From assembly GCF_932526225.1 (NCBI RefSeq), contig NC_064038.1, forward strand, positions 18,153,075 through 18,217,074: a stretch of DNA of 64,000 nt. Reading direction: 5' to 3'. This document shows positions 9,956-21,944 of the stretch, one piece after another (position 1 is the first letter of the stretch; each line of letters begins with the position of its first letter). The DNA is from Nematostella vectensis (taxonomy: Eukaryota; Cnidaria; Anthozoa; Actiniaria; Edwardsiidae). Position numbers and translations under genes: made by a program. The notes beneath the pieces were generated by a model. That model was not told the origin of the DNA. It worked only from the letters and a program-made list of their open reading frames with translations, and did no database searches.

Positions 9956-11196
9956 CTACAGATGCTGGACGACACTAATCCTACTGCCAACGACCTTGCC
10001 TAACCTTCAACAATTTCATCGCAAGTCTTACTTCTGATTTCATCCCACTGACTCCCCCTGACCCTGGCATGATCTACCCTGCTCCGAGTGAGCTACTGGT
10101 CGACGATCGTACTGCTTTCCGTGCATTAAAGGGCGTAAAGGCAAATAAATCCCCAGGCCCAGATCCTATACCCAATAAGTTTTGGTAGGACTTTGCCTTT
10201 GAACTTGCTCCTGTCGTGCGTGATATTTATAACGCGTCCTTAAGCCAAGGCTTCATACCTGCTCGATTGGAGGAATCTATTGTTACGCCCATTCCGAAGT
10301 GCAGCCCTCCAAAAGCTTGGGACTCTGACTTGCGCCCGATTTCACTCACCTCACAGTTATCTAGGGTACTAGAGGGCTTTAGGCACGGTTGTTTGCGGTA
10401 CTTGTGAACAGGCTGGCACAGGATTGGAGCACTAGGTTGAAATACGTGGATGACGCAACTATTACTGAGTTAATTCCAAGGAAATCTCCTAGTTACCTAC
10501 CACTAATTGCTTCCGACATCAACTTGTAAATGTAAGGAGATGGTGGTTAACCCCTTGAAATACAATTCGGTAGCCTAAGGGCCTCGGATGATCGGAGGAT
10601 CTGTAATTGAACGAAGAACGAGTCTCGACACATAAGCTGCTAGGGGTCCACATCGCAAACGATCTTACTTGGAAAATCCACTGCGATTCCATCTACAACG
10701 GCGGTTAAACGACTGTATGGCCTACGGGTTTTTAAAGAGAGTGGTCTTTCAACCCAGGATCTTGTGAGCGTTTACTGCTCAATAGTAAGATCGAGTATCG
10801 AGTACGCTTCCCCGGCCTGGGCCGTGCCCCAGTACCTCAGTGATATGTTGGAACGGGTGCAAAAGAAAGCCTTGCGGGTTATTTATCCTAACCTACAGTA
10901 TGACCAGGCGCTTAATGCCGCCAGTCTGGAACCCTTGCATGTTCGCATGCCGAAGATTTGTTAGGTCATGTAGGGAAGATGGTTCACTTGTGGGGATTAT
11001 TCAAACCCCAGAGGTCATGTCCTACGGTCGTGTCCTACGCTCCGGTCACCAGTCAATTCGCCTGACTGTTGCGAGGACAAACCGCATGAACGACTTTGTG
11101 TCATTTAAATTTCAAATGTATTAAATATTTTTTGTGTCCTGCTGACGGGCCCTGTAATTCAGCCCTTGGCTGCAAAAGGATGGAATAAACCATTGA
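9956..11196 (+). mobile_element. CR1-like LINE fragment, internally deleted
   Basis: Conceptual translation matches the longer CR1-like LINE at 35105-38399: the segments NKSPGPDPIPN, RDIYNASLSQGFIPARLEES, LRPISLTSQLSRVLEGF, KYVDDAT and the C-terminal RSSIEYASPAWAVPQYL. It is 5' truncated, beginning in the linker before the reverse transcriptase. It also lacks about 130 residues between LEGF and GTRLFAVLVNRLA, including the first catalytic Asp motif, and has several stops and frameshifts. The 3' end reads CCCTGTAATTCAGCC as in the longer copy and ends in a short ATTG tail near 11190. It is dead. Confidence 0.85.
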
Positions 11197-11526
11197 TTGA
11201 TCGACCCGTCAGTATTACCTAATGATGTTGATACCTTGCTGACAACCATACAATGGCCTTCGACAGTAAGATATTATTTCAATTTTTTTACATTTAATGA
11301 TGTTGATTTGCCAATGTCATAAAAGCATTTCTCGTGGCAGTGTTAATTTTCTAAAAAATTTAGATACTAGTGTTCTATGGAATTTAGGGCACTCATTAAC
11401 AAAACCCTTACTAAGGCATTCTCAAACGTACTCACACAACATCCACCGTTTCTCTTTATTCACTCGCTCTCTATCTCGCTCATTCAACAATACCTTCCTC
11501 TCTAACTCGCTGTGTTTCAACTTTAG
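11197..11526. other. AT-rich intronic DNA
   Basis: Between the LINE tail and the cysteine-rich exon. No gene or repeat is seen; a pyrimidine-rich stretch near 11450-11526 precedes the acceptor. Confidence 0.5.
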
Positions 11527-11712
11527 TGTAACTCAGAGTGCCTAAAGAGTCCTTACTGCATGACGGTGTTTGTTAATGACCGCGGACAGCATCTGTGGTT
11601 TCGTTTCGTGGACTGCGCCTCCTCTTCTTGCGGCTATGGTTGCAAGTGTGTTTACTTCCAAAGTAGACAGATGAAGTTTGGCAAGATGGACTACTACAGG
11701 TGCAGCACATAA
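11527..11712 (+). CDS. Secreted cysteine-rich protein, terminal exon
   Basis: This exon follows an acceptor TTTCAACTTTAG and is open in phase 0 for 61 codons to TAA at 11710-11712. Only the frame matching the 8519 exon stays open, and it gives cysteines spaced C-x3-C-x5-C-x18-C-x4-C-x3-C-x1-C-x17-C, eight in all, enough for four disulfides. The start reads CNSECLKSPYC and the end DYYRCST. Joined to the signal exon the precursor is 96 residues and the mature part about 73. An in-frame TAG lies just upstream of the acceptor, as expected for an intron boundary. AATAAA candidates lie at 12024 and 12051. Fold and function are unknown; extracellular defence, signalling or venom peptides share this general style. 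Confidence 0.6.
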   Translation, partial: CNSECLKSPYCMTVFVNDRGQHLWFRFVDCASSSCGYGCKCVYFQSRQMKFGKMDYYRCST

Positions 11713-12401
11713 AACACTCAACCTGGAACACTAACAAAGAAACAGAAAGCTTTAATGATTGGGTGGGAAGGGGGAAGGGCTTGTCTCTTGGCACCGAAAG
11801 AAAGGAGGGCTTGAAATGATATTTAGAATAGTTTAAAATCAGTGACGTGGGTTTTTGTAGCATAACCTCCCAGGAAAGGGGAGCTCTTTCGGAAATGTGC
11901 CCTCATTTATGCCTTATCCCACAATCGTCAATAATCTAAGAGATGATGTACATCCTTTGTTTGAATCTGGCTAGGATTAGCCGCTTTACTCAGTTTATTA
12001 CTGATTAACAATACAACTCAGATAATAAACTAGTGTTGTCTCCTATTACAAATAAATTCGCACAAGCTAATAGAAATGCCCCAGGAAAGGTGAGGTCAAC
12101 ATAGACCCAATAGCGCACGAACTGGAGCAAGTGGAGGTGGCGGGATTTCTCGTTGAAAAATCAAAGTGAGTGAATGAACAGAGTGACACTTCCGGTAATG
12201 CATCCTTTGAGAGGAATCAATGAAATGACCCCCTGCTCGCGCAACAGACACGTGTCGTTGTTTAATAATTTCATAGTCGCGTGTACAAGACTCGCGTGTA
12301 ACTTTGACAATAACAATACGTTCTGGGCTTACATAAAATTCTTTTTTTGCACGCAAAAGTCCATTTTTGATAGCATGGTGCATAGTCCTTGACAATTTTT
12401 T
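11713..12401. other. Intergenic DNA, possible 3' UTR
   Basis: It probably includes the 3' untranslated region of the cysteine-rich gene, with AATAAA at 12024-12029 and 12051-12056. CCCAGGAAAGG occurs twice (about 11869 and 12081). No other gene is seen. Confidence 0.45.
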
Positions 12402-15400
12402 ATCATGTATGACCATATCCTATTACATACATGTCAGTGTTATAATGTATGGCCATATCGTATTACATACATATCAATGTTATAATGTATGACCATATCG
12501 TATTACATACATGTCATCGTTATAATGTATGACCATATCGTATTACATTCATGTGAGTGTTATAATGTATGACCATATCGTATTACATGCATGTCAGTGT
12601 TATAATGTATGACCATATCGTATTACATACATGTCAGTGTTATAATGTATGACCATATCGTATTACATTCATGTGAGTGTTATAATGTATGACAATATCG
12701 TATTACAAGCATGTGAGTGTTATAATGTATGACCATATCGTATTACATTCATGCCAGTGTTATAATGTATGACCATATCGTATTACATTCATGTGAGTGT
12801 TATAATGTATGACCATATCGTATTACAAGCATGACAGTGTTATAATGTATGACCATATCGTATTACATGCATGACAGTGTTATAATGTATGACCATATCG
12901 TATTACATGCATGACAGTGTTATAATGTATGACCATATCGTATTACATGCATGCCAGTGTTATAATGTATGACCATATCGTATTACATGCATGTCAGTGT
13001 TATAATGTATGACCATATCGTATTACATGCATGTCAGTGTTATAATGTATTACCATATCGTATTACATACATGTCAGTGTTGTAATGTATGACCATATAG
13101 TATTACATACATGCCAGTGTTATAATGTATTACCATATCGTATTACATACATGTCAGTGTTATAATGTATGACCATATCGTATTACATGCATGTGAGTGT
13201 TATAATGTATGACCATATCGTATTACATGCATGTCAGTGTTATAATGTATTACCATATCGTATTACATGCATGTGAGTGTTATAATGTATGACCATATCG
13301 TATTACATTCATGCCAGTGTTATAATGTATGACCATATCGTATTACATGCATGACAGTGATATAATGTATGACCATATCGTATTACATTCATGTGAGTGT
13401 TATAATGTATGACCATAACGTATTACAAGCAGTGAGTGTTATAATGTATGACAATATCGTATTACATGCATGCCAGTGTTATAATGTATTACCATATCGT
13501 ATTACATGCATGTGAGTGTTATAATGTATGACCATATCGTATTACATTCATGCCAGTGTTATAATGTATGACCATATCGTATTACATGCATGACAGTGAT
13601 ATAATGTATGACCATATCGTATTACATTCATGTGAGTGTTATAATGTATGACCATATCGTATTACAAGCAGTGAGTGTTATAATGTATGACAATATCGTA
13701 TTACATGCATGCCAGTGTTATAATGTGTGACCATATCGTATTACATGCATGTCAGTGTTATAATGTATGTCCATATCGTATTACATGCATGTGAGTGTTA
13801 TAATGTATGAACATATCGTATTACATGCATGTGAGTGTTATAATGTATGACCATATCGTAGTACATACATGCGAGTGTTATAATGTATTACCATATCGTA
13901 TTACATGCATGTGAGTGTTATAATGTATGACCATATCTCATTACATGCTGTCAGTGTTATAATGTATGACCATATCGTATAACATGCATGTGAGTGTTAT
14001 AATGTATGACCATATCGTATTACATGCATGTCAGTGTTATAATGTATGACCATATCGTATTACATACATGTCAGTGGTATAATGTATGACCATATCGTAT
14101 TACATGCATGTGAGTGTTATAATGTATGACCATATCGTATTACATGCATGTGAGTGGTATAATGTATGACCATATCGTATTACATGCATGTCAGTGTTAT
14201 AATGTATGACCATATCGTATTACATGCATGTCAGTGTTATAATGTATGACCATATAGTATTACATACATGTCAGTGTTATAATGTATGACCATATCGTAT
14301 TACATGCATGTGAGTGTTATAATGTATGACCATATCGTATTACATTCATGCCAGTGTTATAATGTATGACCATATCGTATTACATGCATGACAGTGATAT
14401 AATGTATGACCATATCGTATTACATTCATGTGAGTGTTATAATGTATGACCATATCGTATTACAAGCAGTGAGTGTTATAATGTATGACCATATCGTATT
14501 ACATGCATGCCAGTGTTATAATGTGTGACCATATCGTATTACATGCATGTCAGTGTTATAATGTATGTCCATATCGTATTACATGCATGTGAGTGTTATA
14601 ATGTATGAACATATCGTATTACATGCATGTGAGTGTTATAATGTATGACCATATCGTAGTACATACATGCGAGTGTTATAATGTATTACCATATCGTATT
14701 ACATGCATGTCAGTGTTATAATGTATGACCATATCTCATTACATGCTGTCAGTGTTGTAATTAATGACCATATCGTATTACATGCATGTGAGTGTTATAA
14801 TGTATGACCATATCGTATTACATGCATGTGAGTGTTATAATGTATGACCATATCGTATTACATGCATGTGAGTGTTATAATGTATGACCATATTGTATTA
14901 CATGCATGTCAGTGTTATAATGTATGACCATATTGTATTACATGCATGTGAGTGTTATAATGTATGATCATATCGTATTACATAAATGTGAGTGTTATCA
15001 TGTATGACCATATCCCATTACATGCATGTCAGTGTTATAATGTATGACCATATCGTATTAAATTCATGTGAGTGTTATAATGTATGACCATAACGTATTA
15101 CATACATGTCAGTGTTATAATGTATGACCATATCGTATTACATGCATGTGAGTGTTATAATGTATGACCATATCCCATTACATGCATGTCAGTGTTATAA
15201 TGTATGACCATATAGTATTACATACGTGCCAGTGTTATAATGTATTACCATATCGTATTACATGCATGTGAGTGTTATAATGTATGACCATATCGTATTA
15301 CATACATGTCAGTGTTATAATGTATGACCATATCGTATTACATGCATGTGAGTGTTATAATGTATGACCATATCGCATTACATGAATGTCAGTGTTATAA

Positions 15401-18400
15401 TGTATTACCATATCGTATTACATGCATGTGAGTGTTATAATGTATGACCATATCGTATTACATGCATGTGAGTGTTATAATGTATGACCATATCGTATTA
15501 CATGCATGTCAGTGTTATACTGTATGAACATATTGTATTACATGCATGTCAGTGTTATAATGTATGACCATATCGTATTACATATATATGAGTGTTATAA
15601 TGTATGACCATATCGTATTACATGCATGTCAGTGTTATAATGTATGACCATATCCCATTACATACATGTCAGTGTTATAATGTATGACCATATCGTATAA
15701 CATGCATGTGAGTGTTATAATGTATGACCATATCGTATTACATGCATGTCAGTGTTATAATGTATGACCATATCGTATAACATACATGTCAGTGGTATAA
15801 TGTATGACCATATCGTATTACATGCATGTCAGTGTTATAATGTATGACCATATCGTATTACATGCATGTCAGTGTTATAATGTATGACCATATAGTATTA
15901 CATACATGTCAGTGGTATAATGTATGACCATATCATATCACATACATATGAGTGTTATAATGTATGACCATATCGTATTTCATATATGACAAAGTTATAA
16001 TGTATGACCATATCGTATTACATGCATGACAGTGTTATAATGTATGACCATATCGTATAACATGCATGTGAGTGTTATAATGTATGAACATATTGTATTA
16101 CATGCATGTCAGTGTTATAATGTATGACCATATCCCATTACATACATGTCAGTGTTATAATGTATGACCATATCGCATTACATGAATGTCAGTGTTATAA
16201 TGTATTACCATATCGTATTACATGCATGTGAGTGTTATAATGTATGACCATATCGTATTACATGCATGTGAGTGTTATAATGTATGACCATATCGTATTA
16301 CATATATGACAGTATTATAATGTATGACCATATCGTATAACATGCATGTGAGTGTTATAATGTATGACCATATCGTATTACATGCATGTCAGTGTTATAA
16401 TGTATGACCATATCGTATTACATATATGACAAAGTTATAATGTATGACCATATCGTATTACATGCATGACAGTGTTATAATGTATGACCATATCGTATTA
16501 CATGCATGTCAGTGTTATAATGTATGACCATATCGTATTACATATATGACAAAGTTATAATGTATGACCATATCGTATTACATGCATGACAGTGTTATAA
16601 TGTATGACCATATCGTATAACATGCATGTGAGTGTTATAATGTATGACCATATCCCATTACATACATGTCAGTGTTATAATGTATGACCATATCGCATTA
16701 CATGAATGTCAGTGTTATAATGTATTACCATATCGTATTACATGCATGTGAGTGTTATAATGTATGACCATATCGTATTACATGCATGTGAGTGTTATAA
16801 TGTATGACCATATCGTATTACATATATGACAGTGTTATAATGTATGACCATATCGTATAACATGCATGTGAGTGTTATAATGTATGACCATATCGTATTA
16901 CATGCATGTCAGTGTTATAATGTATGACCATATCGTATTACATATATGACAAAGTTATAATGTATGACCATATCGTATTACATGCATGACAGTGTTATAA
17001 TGTATGACCATATCGTATTACATGCATGTCAGTGTTATAATGTATGACCATATCGTATTACATATATGACAAAGTTATAATGTATGACCATATCGTATTA
17101 CATGCATGACAGTGTTATAATGTATGACCATATCGTATAACATGCATGTGAGTGTTATAATGTATGAACATATTGTATTACATGCATGTCAGTGTTATAA
17201 TGTATGACCATATCCCATTACATGCATGTCAGTGTTATAATGTATGACCATATCCCATTACATACATGTGAGTGTTATAATGTATGACCATATCGTATTA
17301 CATGAATGTCAGTGTTGTAATGTATGACCATATCGTATTACATGCATGTGAGTGTTATAATGTATGACCATATCGTATTACATTCATGTGAGTGTTGTAA
17401 TGTATGACCATATCGTATTACATGCATGTGAGTGTTATCATGTATGACCATATCCCATTACATACATGTGAGTGTTATAATGTATGACCATATCGTATTA
17501 CATGCATGTGAGTGTTATAATGTATGACCATATCGTATTACATGCATGTGAGTGTTATAATGTATGACCATATCGTATTACATGCATGTGAGTGTTATAA
17601 TGTATGACCATATCGTATTAGATGCATGTGAGTGTTATAATGTATGACCATATCGTATTACATGCATGTGAGTGTTATAATGTATGACCATATCGTATTA
17701 CATGCATGTGAGTGTTATAATGTATGACCATATCGTATTACATGCATGTGAGTGTTATAATGTATGACCATATCGTATTACATGCATGTGAGTGTTATAA
17801 TGTATGACCATATCGTATTACATGCATGTGAGTGTTATAATGTATGACCATATCCCATTACATACATGTGAGTGTTATAATGTATGACCATATCGTATTA
17901 CATGAATGTCAGTGTTATAATGTATGACCATATAGTATTACATACATGTCAGTGGTATAATGTATGACCATATCATATCACATACATATGAGTGTTATAA
18001 TGTATGACCATATCGTATTTCATATATGACAAAGTTATAATGTATGACCATATCGTATTACATGCATGTCAGTGTTATAATGTATGACCATATCGTATTA
18101 CATATATGACAGTGTTATAATGTATGACCATATCGTATTACATGCATGACAGTGTTATAATGTATGACCATATCGTATAACATGCATGTGAGTGTTATAA
18201 TGTATGAACATATTGTATTACATGCATGTCAGTGTTATAATGTATGACCATATCCCATTACATACATGTCAGTGTTATAATGTATGACCATATCGTATTA
18301 CATACATGTCAGTGTTATAATGTATGACCATATCGTAGTACATACATGTGAGTGTTATAATGTATGACCATATCGTATTACATACATGTCAGTGTTATAA

Positions 18401-18518
18401 TGTATGACCATATCGTAGTACATACATGTGAGTGTTATAATGTATGAACTATCGTATTTTATACATGTCAGTGTTATAATGTATGAACATATCGTAAAAA
18501 GACACATGTGAGTATTAG
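12402..18518 (+). repeat. 40-bp minisatellite, about 152 units
   Basis: The consensus unit contains TATAATGTATGACCATATCG followed by TATTACATGCATGTGAGTGT, 40 bp in total, repeated over 6.1 kb. Some units are 39 bp. ACATGCATGT in the unit is a perfect palindrome. The variable positions (GCATGTG, ACATGTC, TTCATGTG and similar) recur in blocks, showing higher-order duplication: the CATATATGACAAAG variant at 16421 and 16541 recurs 520 bp later, and a private ATCATATCAC variant at about 15933 recurs 2040 bp later. No coding potential. Confidence 0.97.
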
Positions 18519-18930
18519 CGGAGCTCCCACGCGAAGCACAGCGTGAGCGGAGCCCTATACCTAAGAAAATGTGGTATAATATATAGATTTAGGCACTGCC
18601 TAAAAGCGGAGCCAGCATTGAAAGAATGTTTTTTAATGAGATTAAAAAGCAATTTTTATTGCCATGTTATTATGAATTATATTGGCGCCTCCAAATGGAT
18701 CAAGCAAGCACTAATTCAATATTAAATATGCAGTATGAAAGTACTAATCCTTGTGTAAAAAAGGCTGTCAAAGTTCAATATGCCTTAGTTGATGACAATG
18801 TTTTATAAGAGTCTTATGGTCAATTCTTATTTGTTCCACTATGCATAATTTTTTTTATCAAAACAGCATAATAACAATCTTTGACCTTGTAAAGAATATA
18901 TTAAGGATGTAACAGCATTTCAAGGATTTA
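18519..18930. other. Repeat border and AT-rich DNA
   Basis: Directly after the minisatellite lies a short GC-richer stretch containing GCGGAGCTCCCACGCGAAGC and a nearby GAGCGGAGCC, then the 29-bp motif at 18576-18604. A 60-codon open frame at 18626-18808 has no recognised domain and AT-driven composition. I do not call it a gene. Confidence 0.45.
18576..18604 (-). repeat. 29-bp motif shared with 7650-7678
   Basis: Reverse complement of 7650-7678 with one mismatch. Its core TTTAGGCA(A/C)TGCCTAAA is itself a near-palindrome. It probably marks the end of a dispersed repeat family. Confidence 0.6.
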
Positions 18931-20110
18931 GATGCCATTCTGTAGTTTCCATGTACTGCAACTGATTATTCAGAAGAATGTGTTGAAATTAATACATATT
19001 AGTGCACCCACCCTTTGGCCAGATGTTTTTAGAAACCCTGGATCCACCCATACTAGCTACTCAAAAATGAATGAAATGGAGGAAAATACTAAATTACTGA
19101 AAGTTCTTTAATTTCAAACCAAACCATGTTCATTGAGTTATGTTTGGGGTAGAGAGGAATAAATAGACAAATAAACAGAAAGTCAATGGGGAGTTGAAAG
19201 GGAGAAATGTGACTCTATTTGAAAAAATGTGAATTTACTTTAAAAAAATATAGGACAAAAATGCAATAATAGCTTGACTGAGCACTTTCCTAACATTTTC
19301 CCCTTTCCCTATTACCTTTAGGTTTGATATGAAACTGTTTTCTTTATAGATTTATTATTGAAAAAGCACAAGTTCGTTATTATCTTTATATAATTTATTA
19401 AGTAAGTACCTTGCCCTAATAAAAACCCTTTTATAGAAGTTCCATTCATGTACACTACTACACTAGCACTAGGTGCATTCTGACCGGCTTTGCCCTTGCA
19501 AAGAAACAAATAATGGATGAAACAGCATTCCAAATATAGAATGATATAGTTAGATACACTTTAGGTGCCACTTACTAGTGATACTCCATCACCAAGGAAA
19601 TTAAAATCCACAAATATACCTCAGTCATGCATTACATATTGGTGAACCCACCCTTTAGCATGGTGGCCTGCTGTTTATTTTATTTTATAGAAACCCTGCA
19701 GCTGGATCCACACATGCTAATGCTACTGAAAAATTAAATGCAATCAAATGGAGGAGAACAAATTGACTTGGGAAGCAAATTAAAAACAAATCCTTTATAT
19801 TACTGATTAGTGCTAAATGAAAATGTCTAATTTCAAACCTAACATATTTTAATTTATTCAGGGTGCAGAGGGAAAACAGCAAATAATTATCAATTGCATA
19901 TAAAAATAGTCAATAGAGAGGGAAAAAAGAAACTGGGACTATATTTTTGATAAAAACTTTAACAGTATTGCAACAACTTGATTGAGCACTCTCCTATCAT
20001 TTCCCCTTTCCTCATTATCTTCAGGTTGATAAAAAATGTTTTACAGATTTACGGTATCATTGACACAAATTATCTTGCTCTAAAAACCCTATTACACTTA
20101 TACTGCTGTT
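18930..20110. repeat. Diverged tandem duplication of about 0.6 kb
   Basis: Two blocks, about 18930-19450 and 19520-20110, share ordered segments: AACAGCATTTCAA / AACAGCATTCCAA, then ACCCACCCTTT, AGAAACCCTG followed by TGGATCCAC, TAATTTCAAACC, and finally GAGCACT with TTTCCCCTTTCC. Similarity is patchy with indels, so the event is old. The first block holds a candidate minus-strand exon with no clear counterpart in the second. Confidence 0.65.
19410..19494 (-). CDS. Candidate internal exon, minus strand
   Basis: On the minus strand an 85-nt open segment follows a good acceptor (TTTGTTTCTTTGCAAG) and ends at AAG|GTACTTAC. It encodes GKAGQNAPSASVVVYMNG and a further ten residues, with an amino-acid composition that looks more like protein than the surrounding AT-rich frames. 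It enters in phase 0 and leaves in phase 1. No domain is recognised and no partner exon is secure. The donor region also reads as a donor on the plus strand, so orientation is not certain. Confidence 0.3.
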
Positions 20111-20145
20111 TCAAAGTAAGAAAGCCCGGCTACATTTGCCTATTC

Positions 20146-20205
20146 TTATGTCTTCCAGCCTTTAGCATCAAGCATGGCCCTCAGGTCGTCCTTGGTTGGT
20201 TTAAC
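20146..20205 (-). CDS. Candidate 3'-terminal coding exon, minus strand
   Basis: On the minus strand, TTTTCACTTTTATTTAG is a strong polypyrimidine acceptor. It is followed by 19 codons, VKPTKDDLRAMLDAKGWKT, and a TAA stop. The charged helical composition is unlike the AT-rich background and reads as a genuine C-terminus. The upstream exon would lie at higher coordinates; a strong donor (CCAAG|GTGAGT) occurs at 21356, but the open frame there ends in a different phase, so I do not join them. Family unknown. Confidence 0.4.
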   Translation of the reverse strand, partial: VKPTKDDLRAMLDAKGWKT

Positions 20206-20229
20206 CTAAATAAAAGTGAAAACAATTAA

Positions 20230-21940
20230 CTTGGGTATTTGTTTTTCTTTAAAATTAATATTTTTATCATCCCATTTATAACCTTACTAATTTTCCATAA
20301 CTATTTGAATAAAAATAAATAAACACATTATATAGTATGCAAGATGCAGACAAATATAGCTTGAGCAAAAAAAATATAGGTTGCATTTTTGGTTTTTATT
20401 TTCGATGAAGAAATTATCTTGTAACTGTAAAGTATTTATGATAATGTTGAAAAAGTTGCTGTATCTTCAAAAAGACTAGAATCAAAAAGCCCAAACTGTC
20501 GCGATCTCGCACCAGAACAATGAATACAACAAAAAGACAAAAAGACTAAATACACAGGATATAAAGACAAGAAAGGTCTTCTTTAGCAATATGTGACAGG
20601 ATTATATTTGTCAGCCTTGATTAAATATCTCAACGCTGGCAATAAAGTAAAGAGAGAACGAAGAATATCAAAGGATGTTGTTATGCTCAAATTGCTTGTT
20701 AGACCACGAATTCTCAGTTTTAATGCTCGGTTACTGCAAGCTGAGTTGCATTATACCAAGATAAATTAATATACATAAATAAATAAGACTAAAACAGTAC
20801 ATTATAATAATTTATACAGCTCTATTTCGAAACTAAGGTCTTAAAAGTAATGAACTGGCACTAGCGGTGTGTGCTGGAAGGCTGTTCCAATCTGGAATAG
20901 TGTTGGGGGAAAATGAAAACTTGTAAAAATATGTACTCTAAAAACATATGTATGTATAAATCGAACAAGCTAAGTGTCATTGATACAGTAGCTAGACTAC
21001 TACGTATTTCTGTCGTTAAATTCTTACTTACCGCGAGGAATATACGCCTGAATTTATAGAACTTGAAAGTAAGTATTTACGAATTTAACATCTTCATGGC
21101 GATTGTCAGTTGAATAAAAGCCATCCAAGTGCCAAAATTATAAACCAATCGGAATTCAAGTAGATGGTATTTTAGCCAATCAAAACAAGGATAGATGACA
21201 TTGATATGTCATCTTGACGTCATACTAAAGCTGGTACGGTGTTTTAGTCTGAGCGATTGGTTTTGGGAAAAAAGCGAACAAACGAGCATTATAAAAGCAC
21301 AACAATAAATAAAAAAATGTCATATTCAAAATGCAAATCATCGTCAAAAACTCACCTTGGCAGTGTTTTTTTTGTCGCTTTATGTTTGTCGCCTAGTGGT
21401 TGTGTTCGCTTTTTGTTGTAAACCGTGATCTTCCTGCTAGCAAGGAATTCGTCAACACAAGTGAATGATTTTTATAGCTGAAAACAGACATCAATCCAAG
21501 GCCTTTTCCTCTCAGGATCTCCTTACATAGATATAGACGTGAATGAATGTAGAATGGTAGTGTAGAGCCTCTCCTCTTAGTCTTCTTTTTAGCTGCTGCT
21601 GCTGCCACGGGCGTGAATTTCCATCGGCTCGTACTTCAGACAAATGTTTCCTCAAAAACTTCAGCCCATTTGAATCGGCTTATTTTCTCATTAAATACTA
21701 TTTTCAAGCAGCCTTTCTTCTGTGAACATACGAACTTTGCAGCACAAAGCGAGGCGGTTAAAAACACACAACAGCGTAAGATCGAGTGGGGCCTGGGAGT
21801 TGCACGATTGACTGGATGGATTGTGACACACAGGGTACCCGCGCGATGACCACCAAAACCAAGTCGCATAGCTATTGGCTCCGCCACAAAAAAATATAGT
21901 AACAAAAGTTTGTTAACAAATCTACTCAAGTTTTGGTGAC
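20230..21940. other. AT-rich intergenic or intronic DNA
   Basis: No complete gene is seen. On the minus strand there is a consensus splice donor at 21356 (exon side CTGCCAAG, intron GTGAGTTTT), preceded by a Lys-rich open stretch from about 21608 reading AAAAAKKKTKRRGS. It has no ATG and closes before the donor in that frame. It could be part of a spliced minus-strand transcript whose other exons I cannot place. Confidence 0.4.
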
Positions 21941-21944
21941 GCGA

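Larger units (their letters stand above)
8624..11526 (+). other. Inferred 2.9-kb intron of the cysteine-rich gene
   Basis: It runs from donor GTAAGTG at 8624 to acceptor TTTCAACTTTAG ending at 11526. Inside are a short repeat at 8690-8745, a minisatellite to about 9690, a 69-nt stem-loop at 9871-9939 and a CR1-like LINE fragment. No transcript evidence is available, and additional exons inside it cannot be excluded. Confidence 0.45.

Noticed and set aside
11573-11863. Minus-strand 96-codon open frame
   Set aside because: It overlaps the cysteine-rich exon on the other strand, starts without splice or signal features and lacks the even cysteine pattern; it is a shadow.
12402-18518. CRISPR-like array
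   Set aside because: The 40-bp units are directly adjacent without unique spacers, the organism is eukaryotic, and there are no cas genes. It is a minisatellite.
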